From the NCBI RefSeq assembly GCF_000423345.1, contig NZ_AUHU01000004.1, positions 62,001 through 126,000 of the forward strand: a stretch of DNA of 64,000 nt. Reading direction: 5' to 3'. Numbering within the stretch: position 1 is the stretch's first letter; each line of letters opens with the position of its first letter. Source of the DNA: Marinimicrobium agarilyticum DSM 16975 (GTDB lineage: Bacteria > Pseudomonadota > Gammaproteobacteria > Pseudomonadales > Cellvibrionaceae). This document shows, in pieces, positions 33,211-41,816 of the stretch. A program made the translations under genes and the position numbers. Under the pieces are notes generated by a model that saw nothing but the letters and a program-made list of their open reading frames with translations, ran no database searches and was not told the DNA's origin.

Positions 33211-34722
33211 TTACATTGGGCTCAGCAAACGCTGTAGTTGAGCTTTAGCCGCCGTGCCCTCTGGGGTATCGGCCGTTGTCATTTCGGTGGCGGTCTGCAT
33301 CAAAGCCGTGACGTCATCCTCGCGATGGCTCTGGCGCTTATCCCGGCGTTCGTCTACCAGCACACCCTCACTCCAGGTTTCCCGCAGATTGTTGATAAGG
33401 CTCGAGCGGGTGAGCGTCGCCGCTTCCAGGGTGGCGCCATTCCAGGTTTGCTGGCTGCTTAACTGATGGGACTCGTTGATCACGTGCCAGTTGAAGTTTT
33501 CCCGTGCATAACCCGGATTTTCCAGGTGGGGGAGCGACGTGAAGTACGCCGCGTCCAAATGAACGGTTTGGGTCTGGTTGATGGTGCGCTGGGCATTTTG
33601 CTCGGTGATTGTCGTCACTTGGCTGAGGGTTAGCTCTCGTATACCGATGAATTTGTCCCGGTGTTCGGTGTTGGGCATCGGGTAGGCGATTCTGCCCTTG
33701 AAGCTCAGGTGGTAATCCGGCAGGCCGGTCAGCAGGGCATCGCTTCCCGTGGGGAGGCTCTTGGAACCGGCCTCCATGTCCAGGTCAAACAGCGTCAAGG
33801 CTTGAAGAATGGCCTGTTTGTCGTCTTTGCTGGCTTTGGCATTCTCAAGGTTTTCCATCAGTGTGGCGCGAAGCAGTGACAGGTCGCCTTGGGGCGAACC
33901 GCCGGTTGACGTGCTGCCATCGATCAGCAGCTCCAGAGAGCGTTCATTCCACTTCATCTGCAGCGCCTGGTCACCGGATTCCGGCTCCCTGCTGTAGTGG
34001 AGCGCCATGAGGCGCTCGTCAGAGACTTTCATGCGCAGGTCGAGCGATTGAATTTCTTTAAGCTCGCCCAGGTCGAGCCGGCTTAAGTCGGGGCTCCCGT
34101 CAGCGGCGAAATCCCGGGCAAATTCTCCCAGTTTACGGCTGAAGGCGTCGAGTTCCTCTCGCTGTTCCTCTGTCAGTTCTTCACTGGCGGAATAGCTGAC
34201 GTCAATGGCTCGAAAGGCGGCAGAGGCACCACCCACGCGGCCGTGACCGGCCTCGGCCTGAACCTCGAAGGTGACTTCTGTACCGTTCTTGAGGGTGGCG
34301 GTAAAATTCATTCGGCCCAGAGGCGAAATGATGCGATCGCTGACTTTATCCGGGGTTTCGGTCCGGGGCATCAGCTGGGTTTCGGCGCGTTGGCTGAATT
34401 GCCGGTGGCCGCTGAGTTGCCCCAGACCCTGGCTCGCGGCACCCCACCCGGCGGGTTCGGGCACGGATTCCAGCGCCTGTTGGAGGAGCATGTCCCATTG
34501 GCTGTTACCGGAGGCCGGCTCAACCTGCGTGACGCGTTGGACCGGCGCGGGCCGCTCCAGCAGAGTGACAGGGTCGTATTGCTCCCCCGAGGTTTGATCT
34601 TTCTCGGCGGATAGGGGCGGCGGGGCGGAAATCGAGCGAATTGGCTCGGCTTTCAGTTCCGTGCGGTTGGCCTGCCCATTGGCAGTGTGGGCGACGGTCC
34701 GCCCCAGAGCGCTGATATCCAT
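33211..34722 (-). CDS. Unknown protein, 503 residues
   Basis: A long, clean frame with no family recognised. It starts MDISALGRTVAHTANGQANR and has no signal peptide or membrane helix. Residues ~1-150 are low-complexity and probably disordered; ~160-230 contain an acidic helical stretch (ELTEEQREELDAFSRKLGEF); from ~330 a strand-rich part has THxNQTQTVHLDAAYF-like segments; the tail is charged. The two halves suggest a disordered N terminus with a compact C-terminal region. It is convergent with the Rpn gene and divergent from the Fic gene, in the accessory region. An atypical flagellar or surface regulator is possible but unsupported. Confidence 0.6.
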   Translation of the reverse strand: MDISALGRTVAHTANGQANRTELKAEPIRSISAPPPLSAEKDQTSGEQYDPVTLLERPAPVQRVTQVEPASGNSQWDMLLQQALESVPEPAGWGAASQGLGQLSGHRQFSQRAETQLMPRTETPDKVSDRIISPLGRMNFTATLKNGTEVTFEVQAEAGHGRVGGASAAFRAIDVSYSASEELTEEQREELDAFSRKLGEFARDFAADGSPDLSRLDLGELKEIQSLDLRMKVSDERLMALHYSREPESGDQALQMKWNERSLELLIDGSTSTGGSPQGDLSLLRATLMENLENAKASKDDKQAILQALTLFDLDMEAGSKSLPTGSDALLTGLPDYHLSFKGRIAYPMPNTEHRDKFIGIRELTLSQVTTITEQNAQRTINQTQTVHLDAAYFTSLPHLENPGYARENFNWHVINESHQLSSQQTWNGATLEAATLTRSSLINNLRETWSEGVLVDERRDKRQSHREDDVTALMQTATEMTTADTPEGTAAKAQLQRLLSPM

Positions 34723-34894
34723 GGCGCTGTTCCTGGTGATTTGCTGAAAGGGTTACTGTGTAGGTCGGCCCCTTGGTCTAGAACTTTAGTGGTGGCGGAG
34801 CTGCATAAAAAAAGTTCTCGAAACCTTAAAAAGTGTAAAAAAAGTGATTATAGTGTAGATTTTTTGGTTAACTCGATCGTTGAAGGGAAAGCGG

Positions 34895-36391
34895 ATGAAG
34901 CCCGTCGGCTATACATACTTGGCGCAACTAAGCGACATTCAGGCGATTATGCCGGAGACAATGGCTGAGGTGCGCTCGGTGACGCGCAAGGAGGTCATTG
35001 GCCCTATTATGGCGGTACCCGCCAAGCTGGCACCGGGCGAACAGGATATCTTGGGTCATATCCTGTTCGGGCTCAAGCACGAAGGGGTTAACTTGTCCAT
35101 TCTGGCCCAGGCCTTACCCAAGGTGCCGGAGCCTGAATTGCGCGCCGCTTTTGACGCTTCTCCCAGTAGCCAGTATTTGCGAAGGGCCTGCTATCTCTGG
35201 GAGTACTTCAGTGGCCGAGTCGTCCATCGTCAATGCGAGGCTATTCGCCAAGCTTATGTGCCGCTGTTTGACCCGGCGCTGTATGTCACGGCATCAACCA
35301 GTGTGCGGACCGCCCGCAATGCCCGGTGGCGGGTGACCTTTAACGGTTTGGGCACCCTGGACTACTGCGTTACGGTGCGTCGAACGCCCGAGCTACAGGC
35401 GCTGCTGAATAAGCGGCTGCTACAAAAGGCCACGGAATTTACCGCGTCTTTGCCCAAGGCGGTGCTAAACCGTACCTTGGCCTGGGCCTACTTGCACGAA
35501 ACCCGGGATTCCTACGCCATAGAGAACGAAGCCCCAAGCGAAAACAAGGCCACCCGCTTTGTTAATTTGTTGCGCCAGGCCCATAACCCCAGGAAGTTGG
35601 ACGAGGATTACCTAGTTGAGCTGCAAAATGCCACGATCAGTAACGTTTACGGTCAGGCGGCTTCCTTTAGGACTCAGCAGAATTATCTCAGCAATGGGCT
35701 TCGTGGTGCGCTGGGTGTCACCTATTTGCCTCCGCCTCCAGTGCTGGGACGAGAGCTGATGGATGACCTTATGGCACTGGCCAACGGACCGCCAGAGGGG
35801 GTAGACCCACTGGTGCTGGCTGCTATCGTTTCGTTTGGGTTTGTGTTCATTCATCCGTTTATGGACGGCAATGGTCGTCTGTCCCGATTCTTGTTTCATC
35901 AGGTACTTTGCCAGCAGGGCTCACTGGAAAACGGTTTGGTGCTGCCGGTCTCTATGGTGCTGCGACAGAACGAGGCGGAGTATCTGGCCAGCTTGCAAGT
36001 ATTTTCTGAGCCGGTCAGGCGTTTATGGGAGGTGACGTTTATTGACGAGGACCAGTACCAGTTTGAATTCAAAGGCCATGAAGCCGTTTATCGCTATTGG
36101 GACGGCACTCGCGGTGCTGAATTCATGGCTCAGGCGGCCGACCAGGCGATTGAACAGCACCTAAAGGAAGAGACACTGTTCTTAATCCGTTATGACGAAA
36201 TATACCGGTATATTGACCGCGCCTATGATATTCCCAATAGCGATCTGGCAAAGCTGGTGCTCTTTTGTATGGACCAGCGCGGTCGCCTTTCCAAAAATCG
36301 TCGCAAACAGTATCAATACGTGGTGCCCAGTGAAGTGTTTGACGCTTTGGAGCGAGCTTACCATCAGGTTGTAGGAAGCACTCCAGAATAA
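34895..36391 (+). CDS. Fic-domain protein with N-terminal inhibitory motif
   Basis: A 498-residue Fic-family enzyme. The core motif HPFMDGNGRLSR lies at residues 320-331 and matches HxFx(D/E)GNGRxxR with the catalytic His. The inhibitory-helix motif (S/T)xxxE(G/N) is present upstream as SYAIEN (206-211), making this a class II, self-inhibited Fic protein. The N-terminal ~190 residues and C-terminal ~120 residues (the latter possibly a winged helix) are extra domains. Fic enzymes usually transfer AMP to target proteins; the target is unknown. The ATG at 34895 follows AAGGGA; an upstream TTG at 34880 is less likely. No separate antitoxin gene is adjacent. Confidence 0.9.
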   Translation: MKPVGYTYLAQLSDIQAIMPETMAEVRSVTRKEVIGPIMAVPAKLAPGEQDILGHILFGLKHEGVNLSILAQALPKVPEPELRAAFDASPSSQYLRRACYLWEYFSGRVVHRQCEAIRQAYVPLFDPALYVTASTSVRTARNARWRVTFNGLGTLDYCVTVRRTPELQALLNKRLLQKATEFTASLPKAVLNRTLAWAYLHETRDSYAIENEAPSENKATRFVNLLRQAHNPRKLDEDYLVELQNATISNVYGQAASFRTQQNYLSNGLRGALGVTYLPPPPVLGRELMDDLMALANGPPEGVDPLVLAAIVSFGFVFIHPFMDGNGRLSRFLFHQVLCQQGSLENGLVLPVSMVLRQNEAEYLASLQVFSEPVRRLWEVTFIDEDQYQFEFKGHEAVYRYWDGTRGAEFMAQAADQAIEQHLKEETLFLIRYDEIYRYIDRAYDIPNSDLAKLVLFCMDQRGRLSKNRRKQYQYVVPSEVFDALERAYHQVVGSTPE

Positions 36392-36512
36392 CTTGATTGC
36401 CGGGCAACATGCCGGTAAAGAGATTCGCTGCACACCTGGCATCAAGCCCATGTATGACCGATTCTATGCCCACATCGGGCCTATACAGGTTGGAAGTTGA
36501 GAAATCACTCTT

Positions 36513-36683
36513 ATGATGGAAATAGTGGTTTGGATATTGGGTATCGGCTTTCTGCTGGGGGCAATCGTTATTGCCTATTATTGTTTTCAGGCCGTTTCTT
36601 TCTTGGTTAAAAAGTCTAATACCAGGGAGTATCGCTTTTCCTTCATCAGGCCCTCGATAACGGCAAAGTCGACGTTGAGGTAG
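36513..36683 (+). CDS. Possible small membrane ORF, perhaps a 5' remnant
   Basis: A 56-codon frame: MMEIVVWILGIGFLLGAIVI is a single hydrophobic helix followed by CFQAVSFLVKKSNTREYRF and a tail that overlaps the hepT gene on the other strand. The first half looks coding. The second half is antisense to HepT, so it may be the start of a gene interrupted by the mntA-hepT insertion. Confidence 0.25.
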   Translation: MMEIVVWILGIGFLLGAIVIAYYCFQAVSFLVKKSNTREYRFSFIRPSITAKSTLR

Positions 36684-36997
36684 TCATGAACGATCCGGTT
36701 TCTGAGGCCAATAACCGCAGCCCATTCGGAGCTTTGGTCTTTTGGTAGTATGTTGTTTTCCGTCGCTGCGGTTATGACATCGTAGGCGGACACGGGTACC
36801 GTCTGGTTGTTCGCTTTAAGCAGATGCCTCGCCTTGCCGATGGCATTTTCGATAATCACCTGTAGGCTGTGGAGTACGCCCTGCTGTTCCAGTTCGGACA
36901 GCGAGCCGTTTTCCAGGCGCGTTGCCGCACTCTTCAACAGACGCCGGTGCTTTTCGGCTTGGGTTGCCGTTTCCTGTAAGTAGAGCTCAAGCCGCAT
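36587..36997 (-). CDS. hepT: HepT-like RNase toxin (DUF86)
   Basis: A 136-residue helical protein of the HEPN/DUF86 family. The catalytic motif RX4HXY is seen as RNRIVHDY (Arg99, His104, Tyr106). HepT toxins cleave RNA and are neutralised by MntA, which adds AMP to the motif tyrosine. The gene follows mntA with an 11-bp overlap. Its 3' end overlaps a small membrane frame on the opposite strand. Confidence 0.88.
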   Translation of the reverse strand: MRLELYLQETATQAEKHRRLLKSAATRLENGSLSELEQQGVLHSLQVIIENAIGKARHLLKANNQTVPVSAYDVITAATENNILPKDQSSEWAAVIGLRNRIVHDYLNVDFAVIEGLMKEKRYSLVLDFLTKKETA

Positions 36998-37379
36998 AAA
37001 TATCGTCCCAGTAATATTCCTCCAGTTCCCGCCAGGTACGGCTCAGGAAGTGGAACCAGGGGAGGTCGTCGTCCCCTTTTAGAGGGATACCCTCTTCGGC
37101 AATAGCGGCTCTTATGGCTAGCCGGGCTGAGGGGATGTCCACCAGGTCAATCTGGTCAGGCGAGGTGCCAAGCCATTTAGCAAGCTGCTGTCGCAGCGCT
37201 TCGGTCTTTTTCAGCCGTTCCCACGGGTCTGAAATTTCCCGCGACCATTGAATGGCAAAATCCCAATCACTGTCCGCGTGCGCCTGCCCGCGAGCGCGAC
37301 TGCCAATCAGAACGCCAATCTCCAATGCGGAAAAGTCGGTGCTCAGCCGCTGTCTTAACATATCCCGAGTGTTTGACAT
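36987..37379 (-). CDS. mntA: MntA-like nucleotidyltransferase antitoxin
   Basis: A 130-residue minimal nucleotidyltransferase. GSRARGQAHADSDWDFAI (residues ~26-43) contains the GSxxRG and DxD elements of the active site; the C-terminal half is helical. By family knowledge it AMPylates HepT and so silences it. It is upstream of hepT and overlaps it by 11 bp. The order mntA-hepT is one of the two known arrangements. Confidence 0.88.
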   Translation of the reverse strand: MSNTRDMLRQRLSTDFSALEIGVLIGSRARGQAHADSDWDFAIQWSREISDPWERLKKTEALRQQLAKWLGTSPDQIDLVDIPSARLAIRAAIAEEGIPLKGDDDLPWFHFLSRTWRELEEYYWDDIYAA

Positions 37380-37495
37380 AGATGGGTACCCGGCGTTGTG
37401 TAATCGTGTCCTGAAAGTTCAGTCTAAGCCTGGATGGTGGTCGGTACAAGTCAGTTAAGTGAAGGAGCCAGCTCCTTCTTGTAACGCAGACGGCA

Positions 37496-38134
37496 CTAGT
37501 CAGAGTGCCGTTTGGGACGCTCGGTGGCAATGCGCGCTTCTGGCACGTTAGCAAGCTCGCGCACCACTTTGCAGGGGTTTCCCGCCGCGAACACATCAGC
37601 AGGAATGTCCTTTGTGACCACGCTCCCGGCTCCGATCACGCTTCTATCCCCAATTGTGACGCCAGGGCAGATGATCGCACCGCCGCCGACCCATACGTCC
37701 TCGCCAATGGTGATGGGAAAACCCAGCTCCAGGCCGCTGGCGCGTTCCCTGGCATCCATGGGGTGGGTGGCGGTGTAAACCTGGGCGGCCGGTCCGAATA
37801 AGGTGCGGGCGCCGATGCGCACTTCCGCCACGTCCAGAATGACGCAGTTGAAGTTGAAGAAGACGTTTTCGCCGAGGGTGATGTTGCGCCCGTAGTCGCA
37901 GTAGAAGGGCGGTTGCATCCAGACGCTGCCGCCGCCGTTGGGGATCAGTTCTCGCAGGATCTTCCGGCGCTTTTTGGTCTCATTGTCGCGGCTGGCGTTC
38001 AGGCTTTCGGTCAGAAGGCGCGCGTCCCGGCGTGCCTTCATGAGCTCGGGGTCCATGGGGTTGTACCGCTCGCCCGCGAGCATTTTCTGCCACTCGGAGT
38101 GTTCGGCGCTCACCGTTTTATTGCCCTTTGGCAA
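37496..38134 (-). CDS. maa: Maltose/galactoside-type O-acetyltransferase
   Basis: A 212-residue left-handed beta-helix acetyltransferase of the Maa/LacA/NodL group, which acetylates sugars using acetyl-CoA. The N-terminal Mac domain (SEWQKMLAGERYNPMDPEL) is followed by hexapeptide repeats (YCDYGRNITLGENVFFNFNC, ITIGEDVWVGGGAIICPGVTIGDRSVIGAGSVV) and the catalytic His in TATHPMDARER. Its N terminus overlaps the cysQ end by 17 bp, so the two are coupled. The natural substrate is unknown. Confidence 0.88.
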   Translation of the reverse strand: MPKGNKTVSAEHSEWQKMLAGERYNPMDPELMKARRDARLLTESLNASRDNETKKRRKILRELIPNGGGSVWMQPPFYCDYGRNITLGENVFFNFNCVILDVAEVRIGARTLFGPAAQVYTATHPMDARERASGLELGFPITIGEDVWVGGGAIICPGVTIGDRSVIGAGSVVTKDIPADVFAAGNPCKVVRELANVPEARIATERPKRHSD

Positions 38135-38888
38135 TAAAGAAGGGGTTGAGCACCGAGTCTTCCTGGTTGTAGCGCAACGGCTCGCCGGTTTCGGCCACGT
38201 TCAGTTGGCCTTTGGCGCCGAGCAGGACGGCGTGGGCGGCGCCGGTGTCCCATTCGCTGGTGGGGCCCAGGCGCGGGTAAAGGTCGGCTTCGCCTTCGGC
38301 GACCAGGCAGATCTTCAGGGAACTGCCAACGCTTTTGATTTCCGGGTTGTCGAACTGGGCCACGAAGTTCTTGAAGTCCTCGCTTTGGTGCGAGCGGCTG
38401 CCCACCAGGCGCCAGCCGGCTTTGCCCTCGGGAGCGGGGCTGGCGGTAATGGCAGCCTCTTTGCCGTCGCTGGTTTTCCAGGCGCCGTCGGTGGCGGTGC
38501 CACCGTGGTAGGTGCTGCCCAGGGCGGGGGCGTGGACCACGCCCCAGACCGGCTCGCCTTGGTCGATCAGCGCGATATTAACGGTAAACTCGCCGTTCTT
38601 TTTCACAAACTCCTTGGTGCCATCCAGGGGGTCCACCAGCCAGTAGCGCTCCCAGGTCTGGCGTTCTTCCCAGGGAGCATTTTCACTTTCTTCCGAGAGG
38701 ATGGGCAGGTTCGGCGTCAGTTGTTCCAGCGCCTTCACAATGACACGGTGGGCCGCCAGGTCGGCTTCGGTCAGCGGGCTGTCATCTTTTTTTTGATAGA
38801 CCTCAAAATCCCGCGCGTATACGGTCATGATGGCGTCGCCGGCTTCTTGAGCGGCTTTGATAATGTCTTGAAAAGGAATGGCAGTCAT
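38118..38888 (-). CDS. cysQ: 3'(2'),5'-bisphosphate nucleotidase
   Basis: A 256-residue phosphatase of the inositol monophosphatase superfamily that removes phosphate from PAP, a by-product of sulfate assimilation. Metal-site motifs are visible: DSPLTEADLAAH, PILSEES, YWLVDPLDGTKEFVKKNGEFTVNIAL and GPTSEWDTGAAHAVL. Length is usual for CysQ (~250). The ATG at 38888 starts MTAIPFQDII, the usual N terminus; the upstream extension is not conserved-looking. Confidence 0.93.
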   Translation of the reverse strand: MTAIPFQDIIKAAQEAGDAIMTVYARDFEVYQKKDDSPLTEADLAAHRVIVKALEQLTPNLPILSEESENAPWEERQTWERYWLVDPLDGTKEFVKKNGEFTVNIALIDQGEPVWGVVHAPALGSTYHGGTATDGAWKTSDGKEAAITASPAPEGKAGWRLVGSRSHQSEDFKNFVAQFDNPEIKSVGSSLKICLVAEGEADLYPRLGPTSEWDTGAAHAVLLGAKGQLNVAETGEPLRYNQEDSVLNPFFIAKGQ

Positions 38889-39067
38889 AGCGATACCGAG
38901 TGCTCCGTCATTGAAATAAGGGGCGGCCGTGGCGCCGGTCCGTCGATGGGGCGAGTATACCGGAAACGGCCCTGGAGTCCGACCGGGAGCGGAAACGGTT
39001 CGTAGCTGCATACGGTGGGGTCGGTCTTTGTTAGAATGCCGGGGTTATTTCATCTACACGGGCCACT

Positions 39068-39832
39068 ATGAACGAATACCAGCGGCAGGCTTATCTGGAC
39101 GCCCTCGGCGTGGAGCAGTATGTTCCGCGCTGGCTGCTGAGCGTGGCGCCCGAGCCCTTCGCCTGCGAGCTACCGGCGGAAGTCGCGCGCGAGCCTCGGG
39201 CCGAACGGCCAGCCCCGGAAAAAGCCGTGACAGCGCCCGCAGCGGCACCGACACCGGTGTCCGAGGTGCTGGACGGTATGCGGCAGGAGCCCAGCAGGCG
39301 GCGCACGGCCGAGAAACCGACGTCCGAACCGGCCAGTGCGGCGCCGGAGCCGGTTGAGCGGGTGAGGCCCTTTACCCTCAGCATCTGGCGGTCCCCCTTG
39401 CCGGTGCTGGTTCTCGACGCCAGGGAACCCCGGTCGGCATTCCCCACGGACCGCCTGCTCCGCAATCTGCTCAACGCCCTCGGCCCCCACGACGGCCAAC
39501 GGGTCACCGAAGAAGTGTTGCCCTGGCCGTTGGTGAACAACCCGGCGGTAAAGCTGACCGCGGAGGACGCTCGCGCCGAACTACACACCTGGCTTGAGGC
39601 GGAACTGTCCAATGGCTCGGTGCGTCACATCCTGCTGATGGGTGAGAATGCCGCCCGTTACTTCCTGCCGGAAGGGCAGTCCTATTCGGAGGTGCTCGGG
39701 CAAGTGCAGGATTTGCCCCGGTTCAATGTCTCCGCGCTGGTGGCCCCCAGCCTGATCGAACTGCTTCGGGACCCGACACGCAAGCGGCCGTTGTGGCAAT
39801 CGCTTCAGCCCTGGCTTCCCATGACCTCCTGA
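39068..39832 (+). CDS. holD: Candidate HolD-like (DNA polymerase III psi) protein
   Basis: A 254-residue protein located just before rimI, the position of holD in E. coli and of a proposed psi subunit gene in Pseudomonas. It starts NEYQRQAYLDALGVEQYVPRW, like psi, then has a Pro/Ala/Glu-rich linker (~residues 38-95), and ends in a uracil-glycosylase-like fold with EEVLPWPLVNNP and LLMGENAARYFLPEG. Psi links the clamp loader to SSB. The call is by position and overall pattern only; primary sequence similarity to E. coli psi is low. The gene is much longer than E. coli holD (137 residues). Confidence 0.5.
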   Translation: MNEYQRQAYLDALGVEQYVPRWLLSVAPEPFACELPAEVAREPRAERPAPEKAVTAPAAAPTPVSEVLDGMRQEPSRRRTAEKPTSEPASAAPEPVERVRPFTLSIWRSPLPVLVLDAREPRSAFPTDRLLRNLLNALGPHDGQRVTEEVLPWPLVNNPAVKLTAEDARAELHTWLEAELSNGSVRHILLMGENAARYFLPEGQSYSEVLGQVQDLPRFNVSALVAPSLIELLRDPTRKRPLWQSLQPWLPMTS

Positions 39833-39851
39833 TAACGCTGCTGTTGACGCG

Positions 39852-40343
39852 ATGATACCGACCGACACATTTTCACCGGCACCTACGCAGACGCGCTCGG
39901 GCCTCGCCCTGAGCTTTCGTCCCCTGGAAGCCGCCGACATTGCGCCGGTGATGGCTTTGGAGTCGCAACTGCAGAGTCACCCCTGGCGTCGCTCCAGCTA
40001 TGAGGACTGCCTTGCGGGTCGACACCATTGCTGGCTGGCGGAAGCCAGCGGGGAGCTGGTGGGCTTTGTGGTGGTGGCCTGGGCCGGCGGAGATGGCGAA
40101 CTGCTGAACATCGCCGTGGCATCGCAACGCCAGCGTCAGGGCGTGGGTGAGCGATTGCTGGCCCTGGCGTTCGAGTTGGTCAGACCTCACGCAAGCATGA
40201 TGTTCCTGGAGGTGCGCCTGTCCAACCGCAATGCCATTCAGTTCTACGAACGGGAGCAATTTTTTGAAGTGGGGCAGCGCCCCAATTACTATCCCAGCGC
40301 GCGGGGTCGCGAGGATGCGCTGATTCTGGCGCGCCAGTTATAG
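39852..40343 (+). CDS. rimI: Ribosomal protein S18-alanine N-acetyltransferase
   Basis: A 163-residue GNAT acetyltransferase. Characteristic segments: MALESQLQSHPWRRSSYEDCL, GELLNIAVASQRQRQGVGERLL (acetyl-CoA binding QRQGVG), MFLEVRLSNRNAIQFYEREQF and a YYPSARGREDALIL end. RimI acetylates the N terminus of S18. It follows the holD-like gene by 19 bp, as in related genomes. Confidence 0.92.
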   Translation: MIPTDTFSPAPTQTRSGLALSFRPLEAADIAPVMALESQLQSHPWRRSSYEDCLAGRHHCWLAEASGELVGFVVVAWAGGDGELLNIAVASQRQRQGVGERLLALAFELVRPHASMMFLEVRLSNRNAIQFYEREQFFEVGQRPNYYPSARGREDALILARQL

Positions 40344-40415
40344 CGTCGGGCCAATCGGTTATACTGTCCGGCTTTTAGGCACCCGCCCGCCGGGCGGGCC
40401 GGCACACGGGGTTTT

Positions 40416-41816
40416 ATGGCGCGACCGCTGACCGCAACACTGACCGAGGGGCCTGTCGCCGGGCAGTTGCGCGCGCTCGCCCTGCCCATGGTCTGGGGCC
40501 TGATGGCCACCATGTCGTTCAACGTGGTGGACACCTTCTATGTGGCCCAGTTGGGCAATCAGCCGCTGGCGGCGATGAGCTTCACCTTCCCGGTTGTCAT
40601 GGTGATCACCAGCCTTGGTATCGGTCTGGGGGCGGGCAGTTCTTCGGCCATTTCCCGTGCCATCGGCGAGGGCAGTGCTGGCCATGCCCGTCGCCTGGCC
40701 ACCGACGCCATCAGCCTGACGTTTCTGGTCTCCGGCGGTATGTGCCTGTTGGGCTGGCTGTTGATGGACCCGCTCTTTACTCTCCTCGGGGCCTCCGCCG
40801 AGTTGCGCCCCTTGATCCGCGACTACATGTCCATCTGGTTTATCAGCGCGCCGTTTCTGATGGTGCCGATGGTGTGTCTGTCGGCGCTGCGCGCCCTGGG
40901 TATGAGCCATATCCAGGGATACCTGATGAGCGCGGCGGCGCTGTTTAACGCGCTGCTGGACCCGGTGCTCATTTTCGGACTCTGGATCTTCCCCGCCATG
41001 GAGCTGCAGGGCGCGGCGCTGGCAACCCTGGTCACCCGGATTCTGACCTTCCTGGTGGCGTTTTACATTCTCGCCTTCCGGGTACGCTTACTGACTTACC
41101 CCTGGGTGGCCTGGTCAGCGCTGCGCCGCTCCTGGCAGACCATTGTGCATGTGGGGTTACCGGCGATGGTGGCCAACGTCATTGTGCCTCTGGCGAGCGC
41201 GGTGATTACCATGATGGTGGCCCGTTACGGGGCGGATGCGGTGGCCGGGCTTGGGGTGGCTATGCGGATCGAGCCGTTGATGCTGATCGCGTTCTACGCC
41301 CTCTCGGGCGTGATCGGCCCCTTCTTCGGCCAGAACCTGGGCGCCCGGAAAACCCAGCGGTTGACCGAGGCGCTGCGGGTGTTGACGCTCTTCTGTCTCG
41401 GTTTGGGGTTGCTCCTGGCCATTCTGCTATGGGCATTTGGCCAGTTCCTCGCGGGGCTGTTCAGTGATCATGCCGACGTGCTGAGTGTGGCGGCTTTTTA
41501 CTTGGCGGTGGTGCCCTTCAGCTACGGTGCCTATGGCATTGTCATGTCGGTCAATGCCGCCTTTAACGGGCTGGGCAAGCCCATGCCTGCGATGGTGTTG
41601 TCGGCTGGGCGGGTGGTGTATGTGTTTCTGCCCCTGGCCTTTGCCGGGCAGTGGTTGTTTGGTCTGGAAGGCATTTTCGTGGCTTCCGCGATGGCCAATG
41701 TCCTTGTGGGACTTTGGGCCTGGAGTTGGCTCCGACGCTATATTCGCACCGTCCAGATGGAAAAGGGTATGGAGAGTCATCCTCCGCCGGTAGGGGTAAG
41801 CCATGAGGCCCACTGA
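40416..41816 (+). CDS. MATE-family efflux transporter
   Basis: A 466-residue inner-membrane transporter with about 12 helices in two MatE halves. Halves begin ALPMVWGLMATMSFNVVDTFYVAQLG and VGLPAMVANVIVPLASAVITMMVARYG. It exports drugs or metabolites using a Na+ or H+ gradient. Its end overlaps the start of the RegB-like kinase by 14 bp, suggesting co-transcription with the two-component pair. The substrate is unknown. Confidence 0.9.
   Translation: MARPLTATLTEGPVAGQLRALALPMVWGLMATMSFNVVDTFYVAQLGNQPLAAMSFTFPVVMVITSLGIGLGAGSSSAISRAIGEGSAGHARRLATDAISLTFLVSGGMCLLGWLLMDPLFTLLGASAELRPLIRDYMSIWFISAPFLMVPMVCLSALRALGMSHIQGYLMSAAALFNALLDPVLIFGLWIFPAMELQGAALATLVTRILTFLVAFYILAFRVRLLTYPWVAWSALRRSWQTIVHVGLPAMVANVIVPLASAVITMMVARYGADAVAGLGVAMRIEPLMLIAFYALSGVIGPFFGQNLGARKTQRLTEALRVLTLFCLGLGLLLAILLWAFGQFLAGLFSDHADVLSVAAFYLAVVPFSYGAYGIVMSVNAAFNGLGKPMPAMVLSAGRVVYVFLPLAFAGQWLFGLEGIFVASAMANVLVGLWAWSWLRRYIRTVQMEKGMESHPPPVGVSHEAH

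Noticed and set aside
37938-39005. Plus-strand frame of 355 codons
   Set aside because: Antisense to maa and cysQ, both with clear catalytic motifs.
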